The notes: generated from the sequence alone by a model not told the origin. 64,000 nt of DNA from Singulisphaera sp. GP187 (GCF_900129635.1 NZ_FSRB01000001.1:1217501-1281500), one strand, 5' to 3'; shown: positions 26,349-35,744, counted from the stretch's first letter. Numbers and translations: made by a program.

Positions 26349-27332
26349 TCAATTCCCTTCGAGCCAGGCCATGCCATCAGGTCCTTTGCCGGTCTCGATG
26401 CGTCCGACGACGGAGTAAGACTTGAGGTCGACGATGGCGATCGCGTTGTCGTCGGTCAATGCCACGTAGGCGTGCCGGCCGTCGGGGGGAAGTAGGATGC
26501 CCTCGGCGGCCTGGCCCAAGGGGAGCCGCTTCGTCACGGTGCGAGAGGAAACGTCCACGACGATCAGCTCGCCGGTCCCCATGTCGGAGACCAGGGCAGT
26601 TTTGCCGTCGGGCGTGAACTTCAAGCGGTTCGAGCGCTTGGTCCCTACGTCGAATGTCTGCTCGAGCTTCTTGGTCGCGAGGTCGACGATTGCGACATGA
26701 CCGTCCCGCGAGTTGGCCGCCCAGAGTTGCTTGCCATCCGGGCTGAGGTCGAATCCCTCCGGCCCCGCGCCGACATGAATCACATCTTGCTTCCAGCCAC
26801 CTCGCGACTCCGAGCGTTGCCAGATGCTGATGGTGTCGGACAGGATATTCGTGGTAAAGAGCGTCTTGTCGTCCCGACTCAGGGCGACCATGTGCGTCTG
26901 GTCCTGGCCGGTGCCCTGGACCCAGTCGACCCGATTGCTCGCCGGGTCGTAGCGGCCGATGACCTTGTTCGACTCGGCCGTGAAGTAGACTTTCCCACTC
27001 GCGACCGCGATGCCGTGAGGGCGGAAGAGCGGGCTCAGCTCGACGCGGTGGATCTCCTTCTTCGCGGTCACGTCAATGACGGAGAGCGAATGGCTGGGGT
27101 TTTCGTCGGTGCCGTAATTGGTGACGTAGGCGAACTTCCCGTCGGCCGAGGCCGCAACCTCGTGCGGGATGTGGCCGACGGCGACCTTGCCCAGGATACG
27201 GTGGCTCGCCGGGTCGACGATCGCCAAATTGGAGTCGAACTTGTTCACAACGAGCAGCAAGGGCGACGGGGGCTCCTGCGCCACTGCGGTTCCCGCGGCC
27301 CCGAGTAACGCGAATACGAGGGCAGCTTTCAT
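26349..27332 (-). CDS. exported YVTN-family beta-propeller protein
   Basis: The 327-residue protein has a signal peptide (MKAALVFALLGAAGTAVAQ) and about seven propeller blades of the YVTN/cytochrome D1-like type. Examples are SADGKFAYVTNYG, SPDGKQLWAANSRDG and PPDGRHAYVALTDD, each followed by a VIDV or IVDL strand. These propellers are scaffolds or sensors in the periplasm, and no catalytic heme motif is present. The start has a strong ribosome-binding site (GAGGAGG, about 8 bases upstream). The divergent region upstream contains a cluster of TTGTC half-sites that may regulate it. Confidence 0.87.
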   Translation of the reverse strand: MKAALVFALLGAAGTAVAQEPPSPLLLVVNKFDSNLAIVDPASHRILGKVAVGHIPHEVAASADGKFAYVTNYGTDENPSHSLSVIDVTAKKEIHRVELSPLFRPHGIAVASGKVYFTAESNKVIGRYDPASNRVDWVQGTGQDQTHMVALSRDDKTLFTTNILSDTISIWQRSESRGGWKQDVIHVGAGPEGFDLSPDGKQLWAANSRDGHVAIVDLATKKLEQTFDVGTKRSNRLKFTPDGKTALVSDMGTGELIVVDVSSRTVTKRLPLGQAAEGILLPPDGRHAYVALTDDNAIAIVDLKSYSVVGRIETGKGPDGMAWLEGN

Positions 27333-28073
27333 CTTGGTTCCTCCTCAAAGGCAGAGATCAGCGATGCAAAGGAATGTCAGAGGCAGGTTCCTCTCTGACG
27401 CGATGGGTGGAGATTCGCGGAGGAACTCCAAGTTCCTCATGCGTTGATTGGGGGTCAGAAAAGGAATGCGTGTGAGGTCCTCACTGGTTCGCGGGTTCAT
27501 TGCAGCCCCGAAGCGACGAACCGGCCGCTTCCGCTCGAATTATAGACAGACGCTCATGGGCTGTGTGGACAATATTGAGGCAATTGTCTCGTGAGTTGTC
27601 ATGACAAATCGCCCGGTTGTCAGGGGAATGTTGCCATGCCTTTGAGAGTTCCAATACCCTTGATCCGACGCGAATTGCTGGCAGAGATTGCCGAGGGGAA
27701 GCCCGTGTGCTTTTGGATGTGTTGCGATTTGAACTGAATAGATATTTTCTTTGAATGGTTGAGTCATGCGCAAAAAAAGTGTGAGGAGCCGAAATTGCGA
27801 TCAGCTTCTCACCTCACTGCGATTCTGTGCGGTGACCCACGAGGACTCGTGGCCGTCCGAGCTCGATCCTCGAGATTGCGGGTGGAGTCGACCGACGGGG
27901 AACCGATGACACCTGGGTTGGGATCTTGGCAACCGGAAAAATGACTAGCGTAAGAGGGGCCGCTCAGAGTAACCTAAAACCTCCAAGATTCTATCGGATC
28001 TTGCCGCTTTGAAGACCTGCCAACGGTTTCCGCAGGATGTCGCGGGGCCCGTGCCAGAGAGCGAGCCCGCCCC
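27333..28073. other. 741-base divergent region with regulatory-looking repeats
   Basis: This region lies between the YVTN gene (minus) and the PSCyt1 gene (plus). It has no gene-like frame. It holds a perfect hairpin GAGGAACT-CCA-AGTTCCTC at 27420-27438 close to the YVTN start. It also holds the TTGTC cluster at 27568-27621 and an AT-rich stretch at 27590-27780. Regulation of one or both flanking genes from here is likely. Confidence 0.5.
27568..27621. promoter_or_regulatory. cluster of five TTGTC/GACAA half-sites (candidate operator)
   Basis: Five copies occur in 54 bases: GACAA at 27568, TTGTC at 27584, the perfect 12-bp palindrome TTGTCATGACAA at 27596-27607, and TTGTC at 27617. The first two are arranged as an inverted pair (GACAAT...ATTGTC) with a 9-base gap. 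Such spacing is typical of a dimeric repressor or activator binding region. The protein that would bind is unknown. Confidence 0.5.
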
Positions 28074-30485
28074 ATGAAACCGACGCTCGCGAGCCTCGTG
28101 GGCCTGATCGTCTGCTCGCGACTCATGTTCGCCTCCGAGCCGGTGGATTACGTTCAGGATGTCAAGCCGATCCTGACCAAGCATTGCGTGTCGTGCCACG
28201 GCGCAACCAAGCCGCGGGCGAATCTTCGGCTCGATACCGCGGCGGCCGCGATCCGGGGGGGCGACGGTGGGCCATCGGTCGTTCCGGGACAAGGGGCGGA
28301 GAGCCCGCTCATTTTGGCGGTCGTCGGCGGGGGCGAGCTCGAACGGATGCCGCTCAAGCGACCGCCGCTGACCGACCCGCAGATTGCCACGCTGAAAGCC
28401 TGGATCGACCAAGGGGCACACGCTCCCGAGGGAGAACGGCCCGATCCGGCCGCCGCCAAGCATTGGGCGTTCGCGGCTTCCGTGAGGCCTCAGCTTCCCC
28501 TGGTTTCGCGGAGCGACTGGGGGCAGAGCCCGATCGATCGCCTGATTCTCTCGAGGCTCGAGCGGGAGCGGCTGCTCCCTTCGCCGGAAGCCGATCGGAT
28601 CACCTTGATTCGCCGGGTCAGTCTCGACCTCACCGGCCTACTCCCCACGCCCGAGGAGGTCGATTCGTTCGTCGCCGACGTCCGCCCCGATGCCTATGAG
28701 CGGCTGGTCGACCGGCTGCTCGCTTCGCCGCATTTCGGCGAGCGCTGGGCACGCCCTTGGCTCGACCTGGCGCGGTACGCCGATTCCAATGGCTACAGCA
28801 TCGATGCTCCGCGGACGATCTGGAAGTATCGCGATTGGGTCATCAATGCCCTCAATCGGGACCTGCCCTTCGATCAGTTCACGATCGATCAGATTGCCGG
28901 CGACTTGCATCCGGAGGCTACGCTCGAGCAGCAAGTCGCCACCGGGTTCCACCGCAATACTCCGATCAACCAGGAGGGGGGAATCGACCTCGAGCAGTTC
29001 CGCATCGAGTCGGTCGTCGATCGAGTCGCCACCACGGCGACCGCCTTCCTCGGGCTGACAATGGGCTGCGCCCAGTGTCACGACCATAAGTTCGATCCGA
29101 TCAGTCAACGCGAATATTATCAATTCTTTGCCTTCTTCAATAACGTCGATGAACCGCAGTTGGAGTTTGCCACGCCCCAGCAGGTGGCCAAACGCAAGTC
29201 GGTTCGCTCCCGGATCGCCGCGTTCCACAAGAAGCTCGTCGGGTCGCATCCCGAGCTTCCTCCCAAGGTCAACGCCTGGGAACTGACCTTGGATCAGGCG
29301 TTCAAGACGGCACAGCCTGATGAGATCAAGGCGGCCTTCGACAAACCGTTTGCGAAGCGGACCGAGACCCAGAAACGAGCGATCACGGAACTTTTCCTCG
29401 CCCAGGACGCGTCGTCGAAAGCCCTTTACGGTGAGCTTGCCGCACTCCGTGGATCGGAGCCGAAATTCGAGACCACCCTGGTCGTCCGTGAGCGTGCTCA
29501 GCCTCGTGAAACGTACATCCATCTGGCGGGTGACTTCACTCGGAAGGGAGATCGGGTCGCGGCCGACGTGCCGAAGGTGCTCCCCGCACTCCCGAGCTCA
29601 GCGTCTCGGAACCGGATGGATCTGGCGCGCTGGCTGGTCGACCCGGCGAACCCGCTGACGGCGCGGGTCACGATGAATCGGCTCTGGCAGGCTTATTTCG
29701 GCGTCGGCCTGGTTGAGACCGAGAACGATTTCGGGACCCAAGGGACCGCGCCCACCCATCCGGAACTACTCGACTGGCTGGCGATCGAGTTCGTCGACGG
29801 CGGCTGGAGCCTCAAGGCGATGCATCGCCGGATCGTCACGTCGATGGCCTACCGCCAGTCGTCGAAAGCGCGGGCCGACGTCGATGCGGTCGACCCGGGG
29901 CACCGGCTGATCGCCCGGCAGACGCGGCTTCGGCTCGACGCCGAGGTCATTCGCGATGCCGCACTCGCGGCGACCGGTCTGCTCACGCGGCGAGTCGGCG
30001 GCCCGAGCGTCTTTCCGCCCCAGCCCGACGGGGTGATGACTCAGGGGCAGATGAACCGTACCTGGACGCCGAGCAACGGTCCGGATCGCTATCGTCGCGG
30101 CCTCTATATTTACTTCTGGAGGGCGACGCCGCACCCTTCGCTGATTGTTTTCGACGCTCCCAACGCCGTCCAGGCGTGTACCCGCCGGATTCGGTCGAAT
30201 ACGCCGCTCCAGGCTTTGATGTTACTCAACGACCAGGCCTCCTTCGAGTTTGCCCAGGCATTGGCGGCACGTCTGCTCCGTGACGCACCCTTGAACGACG
30301 CCGAGCGGATCGGACTGGCGTTCCGGCTCTGCCTGAGTCGTCAGCCGACGGCCGGCGAGCAACAGCGGCTCCAATCCCTGCTGGCGGACGAGCGCGATGA
30401 GCGGATGTCGGGCACCGAGTTGTCGGCCTGGACGACGCTTTCCCGAGTCCTGTTGAATCTGGATGAATTCATCACGAGGGAATGA
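28074..30485 (+). CDS. PSCyt1/DUF1549/DUF1553 cytochrome c-type protein
   Basis: The 803-residue exported protein has a signal peptide (residues 1-20) and a planctomycete-type cytochrome domain with heme motif CVSCH at residues 38-42. A DUF1549 domain follows, with ARPWLDLARYADSNGYSID and a second CAQCHDHK motif near residue 330. The DUF1553 domain ends the protein (VTMNRLWQAYFGVGLV, NDFGTQGTAPTHPELLDWLA, ALMLLNDQ). The family is highly expanded in planctomycetes and probably takes part in breakdown of complex carbohydrates or in electron transfer in the periplasm; biochemical proof is lacking. At 803 residues it is somewhat shorter than many relatives. The DUF1501 gene follows after 6 bases, the usual partner. 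Confidence 0.92.
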   Translation: MKPTLASLVGLIVCSRLMFASEPVDYVQDVKPILTKHCVSCHGATKPRANLRLDTAAAAIRGGDGGPSVVPGQGAESPLILAVVGGGELERMPLKRPPLTDPQIATLKAWIDQGAHAPEGERPDPAAAKHWAFAASVRPQLPLVSRSDWGQSPIDRLILSRLERERLLPSPEADRITLIRRVSLDLTGLLPTPEEVDSFVADVRPDAYERLVDRLLASPHFGERWARPWLDLARYADSNGYSIDAPRTIWKYRDWVINALNRDLPFDQFTIDQIAGDLHPEATLEQQVATGFHRNTPINQEGGIDLEQFRIESVVDRVATTATAFLGLTMGCAQCHDHKFDPISQREYYQFFAFFNNVDEPQLEFATPQQVAKRKSVRSRIAAFHKKLVGSHPELPPKVNAWELTLDQAFKTAQPDEIKAAFDKPFAKRTETQKRAITELFLAQDASSKALYGELAALRGSEPKFETTLVVRERAQPRETYIHLAGDFTRKGDRVAADVPKVLPALPSSASRNRMDLARWLVDPANPLTARVTMNRLWQAYFGVGLVETENDFGTQGTAPTHPELLDWLAIEFVDGGWSLKAMHRRIVTSMAYRQSSKARADVDAVDPGHRLIARQTRLRLDAEVIRDAALAATGLLTRRVGGPSVFPPQPDGVMTQGQMNRTWTPSNGPDRYRRGLYIYFWRATPHPSLIVFDAPNAVQACTRRIRSNTPLQALMLLNDQASFEFAQALAARLLRDAPLNDAERIGLAFRLCLSRQPTAGEQQRLQSLLADERDERMSGTELSAWTTLSRVLLNLDEFITRE

Positions 30486-30491
30486 CCGCCC

Positions 30492-31943
30492 ATGGATGAT
30501 CGTCAGGCGCTGCTCCAGCGGACGCGCAGACACTTTTTCGGCCAGTGCGGACTCGGCCTGGGCACGATGGCCCTCGCTTCGCTGATCGGCGAGGGGCGAT
30601 CGGCGGCCGCGGCCGATTCGTCCTTGGCTGATCCTGCCGTGGCTCGTCCTGGTCATTTCCCCGCGCGTGCCAAGAGCGTCATCTACCTGTTCATGGCGGG
30701 GGGGCCGAGCCAGTTCGAGCTCTTTGAGCCCAAGCCGAAGCTGCAAGAGTATTCCAACCAGCCGATCCCCGAGTCGTTCATCAAGGGGCGGCGGTTCGCG
30801 TTCATGGACACGTTCACCAAGAACCCTCCCAAGCTGCTTGGCACTACGCGCCAGTTTGCCCGCCATGGAGCGTCGGGGGAGTGGGTCTCGGAGTGCTTGC
30901 CGCATCTGGCCGGGGTGGTCGATGACCTCACGATCATTCGCTCGGTGGCGACCGACGTGTTCAATCACGCCCCGGCGAAGTTGTTCGCGAACACGGGGAC
31001 AACGCAGTTCGGCCGCCCGAGCATGGGGTCGTGGGTGACCTACGGGGTCGGCAGCGAGTCCCGCGACTTGCCCGGCTTCGTGGTCCTTCAGTCGGGGCCG
31101 AGGGGGCCACGAGGCGGAGCGGTCAACTGGGGAAGCGGGTTCTTGCCGACGATCCATCAAGGGGTGCCCTTACGGTCGGGAGGGGATCCGATCCTCGACC
31201 TGGCTCGGCCCGGGACCGTTTCCGAACGGAGCCAGCGGCGGACGATTTCCGCGATCCGGGACCTCAACCAGGTGCGGTTGGAGGAGACGGGCGACTCGGA
31301 GATCGCAACCCGGATCGCGTCGTACGAGATGGCCTATCGGATGCAGTCGAGTGCCCCGGAGTTGATCGACACCTCGGGAGAGTCGGCCGAAACCCTCGCC
31401 CTTTATGGGGCCGAACCGGGTAAGGCGTCGTTCGCGAACAATTGTTTGCTGGCACGCCGCTTGGTCGAGCGCGGGGTCCGATTCGTTCAGCTCTACCACA
31501 CCGATTGGGACCATCACGGCGCCCCCGGCCAGACCTTGGGCAAGGAGCTCGACACCGTTTGCCGCGAGGTCGATCGCCCTTGCGCGGCCTTGGTCTCCGA
31601 CCTGAAGCGGCGCGGCCTGCTCGACGACACGCTGGTCATGTGGGGGGGCGAGTTCGGAAGAACCCCGATGGGGGAGGTCCGCGAATTCGTGGGCCGCAAC
31701 CATCATATCGACGCGGCGACGATGTGGATGGCCGGCGGGGGGACCAGGCCTGGGCTCAGCCTCGGGCGGACCGATGATTTCGGGTTCGCGCCGGTGGAGG
31801 ACCGCGTCCACATCCACGATATCCAGGCGACGGTCTTGCACCTGCTCGGCCTGAAGCACACCAACCTGACCTACCGATTCCAGGGCCGAGACTTCCGGTT
31901 GACCGACGTAGAAGGCCAGGTGATCGAAAAACTTTTGGCTTGA
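30492..31943 (+). CDS. DUF1501 family protein with Tat signal
   Basis: The 483-residue protein has a twin-arginine type N-terminus (QRTRRHFFGQCGLGLGTMAL), so it is probably exported folded. The domain has sulfatase/alkaline phosphatase-like features: SVIYLFMAGGPSQFELFEPKP, HAPAKLFANTGTTQFGRPS, YHTDWDHHG, and the signature MWGGEFGRTPMGE near the end, then HIHDIQATVLHLLGL. It is paired with the PSCyt/DUF1553 protein in almost all planctomycetes that have it, and the 6-base gap indicates one transcript. The enzymatic role is not established. No promoter lies between the two genes. Confidence 0.92.
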   Translation: MDDRQALLQRTRRHFFGQCGLGLGTMALASLIGEGRSAAAADSSLADPAVARPGHFPARAKSVIYLFMAGGPSQFELFEPKPKLQEYSNQPIPESFIKGRRFAFMDTFTKNPPKLLGTTRQFARHGASGEWVSECLPHLAGVVDDLTIIRSVATDVFNHAPAKLFANTGTTQFGRPSMGSWVTYGVGSESRDLPGFVVLQSGPRGPRGGAVNWGSGFLPTIHQGVPLRSGGDPILDLARPGTVSERSQRRTISAIRDLNQVRLEETGDSEIATRIASYEMAYRMQSSAPELIDTSGESAETLALYGAEPGKASFANNCLLARRLVERGVRFVQLYHTDWDHHGAPGQTLGKELDTVCREVDRPCAALVSDLKRRGLLDDTLVMWGGEFGRTPMGEVREFVGRNHHIDAATMWMAGGGTRPGLSLGRTDDFGFAPVEDRVHIHDIQATVLHLLGLKHTNLTYRFQGRDFRLTDVEGQVIEKLLA

Positions 31944-32023
31944 GGAAACCTGCCCAACTTGACTAGACTACCCTCGATCTGACAAGCGAGCTCGCATTTG
32001 TCCGTCGGCTTGACTTCCTCTGC

Positions 32024-32053
32024 TTGTCATCCCGGCGTATGATCGATTAAACT
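32024..32053 (+). promoter_or_regulatory. possible promoter of the 92-residue protein gene
   Basis: TTGTCA (32024-32029), an 18-base spacer and TAAACT (32048-32053) lie about 115 bases before the start codon. The match is moderate. Confidence 0.35.
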
Positions 32054-32169
32054 GGCCGCATCTCACGAGGTGCGCGGCGTTTCCCTTGGCGATGAGTCGG
32101 AGGGACCGCCCCTCGCTGGTTTTTCATTTTTTTCGCACGCGCTTCTCGAGGAAGGTCAGGGAGATTTCG

Positions 32170-32448
32170 ATGGCGAAGAACGCGGCAACGGCCACCACCC
32201 CCGAGGCGCCGGCGGAAGTCAAGGAAGCGGCCGAAGTCAGAGTGCCGGCCGACCTCAGGGCCAGGCTTCTGAAGAAGTTTCACGGCAAGTTCCTGCCCAA
32301 AGGCATCTTGCGCGAGCGCTTCAAGGCGATCATGGAGCGTTGGAACTCGGGTCCCGACCATGGCAATGTGACCCTCGAAGAAATCAAGGCGGTGCTTGAG
32401 GATTGGAAAGGCACCCGTGCCAAGCCCCCGCGATTGCCCAAGGCCTGA
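32170..32448 (+). CDS. small basic protein of unknown function (92 residues)
   Basis: The start at 32170 has AGGGAGA upstream. The first 20 residues are Ala/Thr/Glu-rich (MAKNAATATTPEAPAEVKEA). A basic helical core follows (RARLLKKFHGKFLPKGILRERFKAIMERW), then an acidic helix (LEEIKAVLEDW) and a Lys/Pro tail. No signal or membrane segment is present. The basic core would suit nucleic acid binding, but that is a guess; I do not recognise the family. A good terminator follows at 32498-32525, so the gene appears to be a single transcription unit. Confidence 0.65.
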   Translation: MAKNAATATTPEAPAEVKEAAEVRVPADLRARLLKKFHGKFLPKGILRERFKAIMERWNSGPDHGNVTLEEIKAVLEDWKGTRAKPPRLPKA

Positions 32449-32497
32449 CCAGGCGGCCCTCGCGAATCCGTCGACCGTTCTCTCGGTAAATCTCGAC

Positions 32498-32525
32498 GAC
32501 CCCGGCTCAAAGTGAGACCGGGGTC
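32498..32525 (+). terminator. intrinsic terminator hairpin
   Basis: GACCCCGG pairs with CCGGGGTC, extended inside by CTCA/TGAG across one bulged base, with a 3-base loop. It lies between the 92-residue gene and the alanine dehydrogenase gene. The T-run is weak (TCCGTTCGTT). Confidence 0.5.
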
Positions 32526-32573
32526 CGTTCGTTGGACGCGGGTTCGCCGGACCACTGTAAAGGGAACGATCGA

Positions 32574-33704
32574 ATGAATGTCGGGTTGCCCAAAGAGATT
32601 AAGTCCGACGAGTACCGGGTCGCTCTTTTGCCCGTCGGGGCCGAGGAACTGACGGCGGCCGGACACACGGTGCTCATCGAGGCGGGCGCAGGGCAGGGGA
32701 GCGGGATCGCCGACGCCGAGTATCTGGCCGCGGGCGCGACAATTGTCGGGACTGCGGCCGAGGTCTGGGCGCGGGCGGACCTGATCGTGAAGGTCAAGGA
32801 ACCCCAGCTTGCGGAGTGGCCCCATCTCCGCAGGGGACAGACGGTTTTCACCTACTTCCATTTTGCCGCCGACGAGGCGTTGACCCGCGCGATCATGCAG
32901 AGCGGGATCACCGCCATTGCCTACGAAACGTTGCGCGATAGCCGAAACAACCTCCCCCTTTTGACCCCGATGAGTGAAGTCGCCGGCCGGATGAGCATTC
33001 AGGAAGGGGCTAAGTACCTCGAACGCCCCCAGGAGGGGCGTGGCATCTTGTTGGCGGGCGTCCCCGGCGTGGCACCTGCCGAGGTGGCGATCTTGGGTGG
33101 GGGAGTGGTGGGCTCGAACGCCGCCAAGGTGGCCGCGGGACTCGGGGCTAATGTCAAGATTCTTGACGTCAATGTCGACCGACTCCGCTACCTCGACGAC
33201 ATCATGCCGCCGAACGTGACGACGCTTTACTCCGACCGCCACATGATTCTGGATTCCATTACGCGGGCCGACCTGGTCATCGGCGCTGTCCTGGTCACCG
33301 GGGCCCGCGCTCCTCGGCTCGTCCGTCGCGCGGACTTGGCCCGCATGAAGCAAGGGGCCGTCATCGTCGACGTCGCGATCGACCAAGGGGGCTGCATCGA
33401 GACGAGCCGGCCGACGACGCACCGCGAACCAACCTACGTCATCGACGACGTGGTCCACTACTGCGTGACCAACATGCCGGGGGCGGTCGGACGCACCAGC
33501 ACCTACGCCCTCTGCAATGTGACCTTGCCGTACCTCCTGCAACTGGCCAACAAGGGCTGGCGGCAAGTCGCCGCCGCGAACGCCGGGGTCGCCGAGGGGA
33601 TTAATATCGATCAAGGGCGGGTCACCAACCTGGCCGTGGCCGAAACATTTGGGATTCCCTATTCCCCCTGGAATGCCCTGGCCGATTCTTCGAGCACGTT
33701 GTAG
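32574..33704 (+). CDS. ald: alanine dehydrogenase
   Basis: The 376-residue protein catalyses the reversible NAD-dependent deamination of L-alanine to pyruvate and ammonia. It has the normal family length and motifs: MNVGLPKEIKSDEYRVAL at the start, the substrate-binding lysine in VKVKEPQ, the catalytic histidine in TYFHFAAD, the dinucleotide motif LGGGVVGSNAAKVAAGLGA, and DVAIDQGGCIETSRPTTH. The start at 32574 has AAGGGA upstream and gives the standard N-terminus. It follows a terminator and probably has its own promoter. The following gene begins 78 bases later on the same strand. Confidence 0.96.
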   Translation: MNVGLPKEIKSDEYRVALLPVGAEELTAAGHTVLIEAGAGQGSGIADAEYLAAGATIVGTAAEVWARADLIVKVKEPQLAEWPHLRRGQTVFTYFHFAADEALTRAIMQSGITAIAYETLRDSRNNLPLLTPMSEVAGRMSIQEGAKYLERPQEGRGILLAGVPGVAPAEVAILGGGVVGSNAAKVAAGLGANVKILDVNVDRLRYLDDIMPPNVTTLYSDRHMILDSITRADLVIGAVLVTGARAPRLVRRADLARMKQGAVIVDVAIDQGGCIETSRPTTHREPTYVIDDVVHYCVTNMPGAVGRTSTYALCNVTLPYLLQLANKGWRQVAAANAGVAEGINIDQGRVTNLAVAETFGIPYSPWNALADSSSTL

Positions 33705-33782
33705 GGTGGGCCTCACTCAACGGCTGACGCCCCGTCAGCATCCCATCCCGACACCCCATATTTCCCACGGAGAACGACGACG

Positions 33783-34097
33783 ATGAGCGAGAATGAATTC
33801 GAGAACGGACACGACGAAGAGCACGAAGGTCACGAGCACGAGGTCGAAGAAGCGCTTGAAGAAGCGCTTGAACTCGATACCCAGACCCAGATCTTCCTCG
33901 AGATGCGACGGCAGAACGTCGACCTGTTGAAGATCGCGGCCGAAGTGGCCGGCTACACCGGAGCGCATGCGCCGCTCAAGCCGGGCGACCTCAAGTCGGC
34001 CATGAAGAGCATCTGGGACGTCTATTCCGAACTTTACGTCTGGATCGACCCGGAAGAGTCGGACGACGAAGAAGATGACGAGGAAGACGATCTGTGA
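33783..34097 (+). CDS. small acidic protein coupled to mtnA
   Basis: The 104-residue protein is extremely acidic. The N-terminus alternates Glu and His (NGHDEEHEGHEHEVEEALEE), a helical core follows (IFLEMRRQNVDLLKIAAEVAG, then KPGDLKSAMKSIWDVYSELY), and the tail is a run of Asp/Glu. The His/Glu-rich head could bind metal ions, but this is not shown. GGAGAA precedes the start. The end overlaps the mtnA start (GTGA), so the two are translationally coupled. No family is recognised. Confidence 0.75.
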   Translation: MSENEFENGHDEEHEGHEHEVEEALEEALELDTQTQIFLEMRRQNVDLLKIAAEVAGYTGAHAPLKPGDLKSAMKSIWDVYSELYVWIDPEESDDEEDDEEDDL

Positions 34098-35194
34098 GCC
34101 TTGACACCGCGGAACCGACGCTCGAGACCATCGGCTGGGTTGGCAACGCATCCGATGGGCATGTCCGGCTGATCGATCAGACCCGGCTGCCCACCGAATT
34201 CTTGCGAATCGACTGCCGTGACGTCTCGACTGTTTGGGAGGCGATTCGATCGCTCCGAGTCCGTGGGGCTCCCGCGATCGGCATCGCCGCGGCGTTCGGC
34301 GCGGTGCTGGGAGGACAGAAGGCCGGGACGGGCGATCTCGAATCGCTCCGCCGCGGCCTTCTGGACGCCAGTGCCTATCTGCGGACCAGCCGGCCGACGG
34401 CCGTCAACCTGTTCTGGGCGCTCGATCGAATCGAGCGGACGATCGAAGAAAATCGCGGACTCGACGGGCCGACGCTCCTGGAGCGGATCCTCACCGAGGC
34501 GCGGGCGATCGCCGACGAAGATCAGCAGATGTGCCGCGCGATTGGCCGCCACGGCGCGGAACTCGTCGAGACGGGGCAGGGGATCCTCACCCATTGCAAT
34601 GCCGGTGGCCTGGCCACGGCCGACTATGGGACCGCCCTGGCCGTGATCTTCACCGCCCACAGCGCGGGGAAATCGGTTCACGTTTTCGCCGATGAGACGC
34701 GCCCCCTCCTCCAAGGGGCCCGGCTGACCGCCTGGGAACTCCAAAGACGCGGGGTCCCCGTGACCCTGATCTGCGACAACATGGCCGCCCAGGTCATGAA
34801 AGAAGGCAAGGTCCAGTTGGTGGTCGTCGGCGCCGATCGAATTGCCGCCAATGGCGACACCGCCAACAAGATCGGCACCTACGGGGTCGCCCTCTTGGCC
34901 AAGGCGCACGGCATCCCGTTCTACGTCGCCGCTCCTTCCAGTACCTTCGACCTCTCGCTTGCGGATGGCTCATCGATCCCGATCGAGCAGCGCGATCCTC
35001 GTGAGATCACCCAGAGCTTTGGGCGGCAGACGGCCCCCGAGGGCGTCGCGGTTTACAACCCGGCCTTCGACGTCACGCCCGCCCAGTTGATTGACGCGAT
35101 CATCACCGAGCGGGGAATCGTCCGGCCCGTCGATGCCAAGACGATCCGGAAGACGCTTGGCGTACCTCTGCCCCCCCGACCTAGCCCGCAATAA
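34094..35194 (+). CDS. mtnA: S-methyl-5-thioribose-1-phosphate isomerase
   Basis: The 366-residue enzyme isomerises 5-methylthioribose-1-phosphate to the ribulose form in the methionine salvage pathway. Family motifs are RVRGAPAIGIAAAFG, the catalytic cysteine in ILTHCNAGGLAT, the DETRP loop, and the catalytic aspartate in VVVGADRIAANGDTANKIGT. The C-terminal region IEQRDPREITQ is also typical. It begins at a GTG that overlaps the preceding stop codon (GTGA). The related eIF2B-type subunits lack the catalytic residues seen here. No other methionine salvage gene is in the window. Confidence 0.95.
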   Translation: MSLDTAEPTLETIGWVGNASDGHVRLIDQTRLPTEFLRIDCRDVSTVWEAIRSLRVRGAPAIGIAAAFGAVLGGQKAGTGDLESLRRGLLDASAYLRTSRPTAVNLFWALDRIERTIEENRGLDGPTLLERILTEARAIADEDQQMCRAIGRHGAELVETGQGILTHCNAGGLATADYGTALAVIFTAHSAGKSVHVFADETRPLLQGARLTAWELQRRGVPVTLICDNMAAQVMKEGKVQLVVVGADRIAANGDTANKIGTYGVALLAKAHGIPFYVAAPSSTFDLSLADGSSIPIEQRDPREITQSFGRQTAPEGVAVYNPAFDVTPAQLIDAIITERGIVRPVDAKTIRKTLGVPLPPRPSPQ

Positions 35195-35366
35195 AGCCCC
35201 GAGAACGACTCCACGGCATTCGTACAAGGCGAGCGAGAGCGGAATGGATCGTGGGTCGCTGATGGGATGATTCCCCGCGCCACCCGAGCGCAAGAATCAC
35301 TTACAGCTTGTATGATGACATCGAGTTTGCAGTTCACCAGCCTCAATCCCTGATCGAGTCGCCATC

Positions 35367-35678
35367 ATGCTGGCCCATAACGTCTACTTCACTTTGAAGG
35401 ACAATTCCGCGTCGAGCCGGAGCAATCTGGTCGCAGCCTGCAAGAAGTACCTGGTCACGCATCCGGGCGTCGTCTTCTTCGCCTGCGGGACGCTTCAGGA
35501 GGAGCTCGACCGTCCGGTCAACGACCGTGATTTCGACGTGGCGCTGCACGTCGTGTTCGACTCGAAGGCGTCCCATGACCTCTACCAGGAGGCTCCGCTC
35601 CACCTGACCTTCATCGCGGAGAACCGCGAGAACTGGGCCAAGGTGCGGATCTTTGATTCGGAAGTCGAGTCAGCCTAA
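35367..35678 (+). CDS. Dabb (stress-responsive A/B barrel) domain protein
   Basis: The 103-residue protein forms a single dimeric alpha/beta barrel domain: AHNVYFTLKDNSASSRSNLVAA with the conserved His, VVFFACGTL in the core strand, and DFDVALHVVFDSKASHDLYQ as the signature. Dabb proteins are small cytoplasmic dimers with varied or unknown roles, some stress-induced. There is no operon partner; a strong terminator follows at 35745. Confidence 0.85.
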   Translation: MLAHNVYFTLKDNSASSRSNLVAACKKYLVTHPGVVFFACGTLQEELDRPVNDRDFDVALHVVFDSKASHDLYQEAPLHLTFIAENRENWAKVRIFDSEVESA

Positions 35679-35744
35679 TATCTCGAACCATGCATTCAAC
35701 GGATCCGGTCGTGAGTCCCGATTTCAGGCCGCGATAATCAAGCC

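Noticed and set aside
29050..29100. Second heme site CAQCHDHK in the PSCyt1/DUF1549 protein
   Set aside because: It is a conserved part of the DUF1549 domain rather than a separate cytochrome domain, so it was not counted as a second cytochrome.
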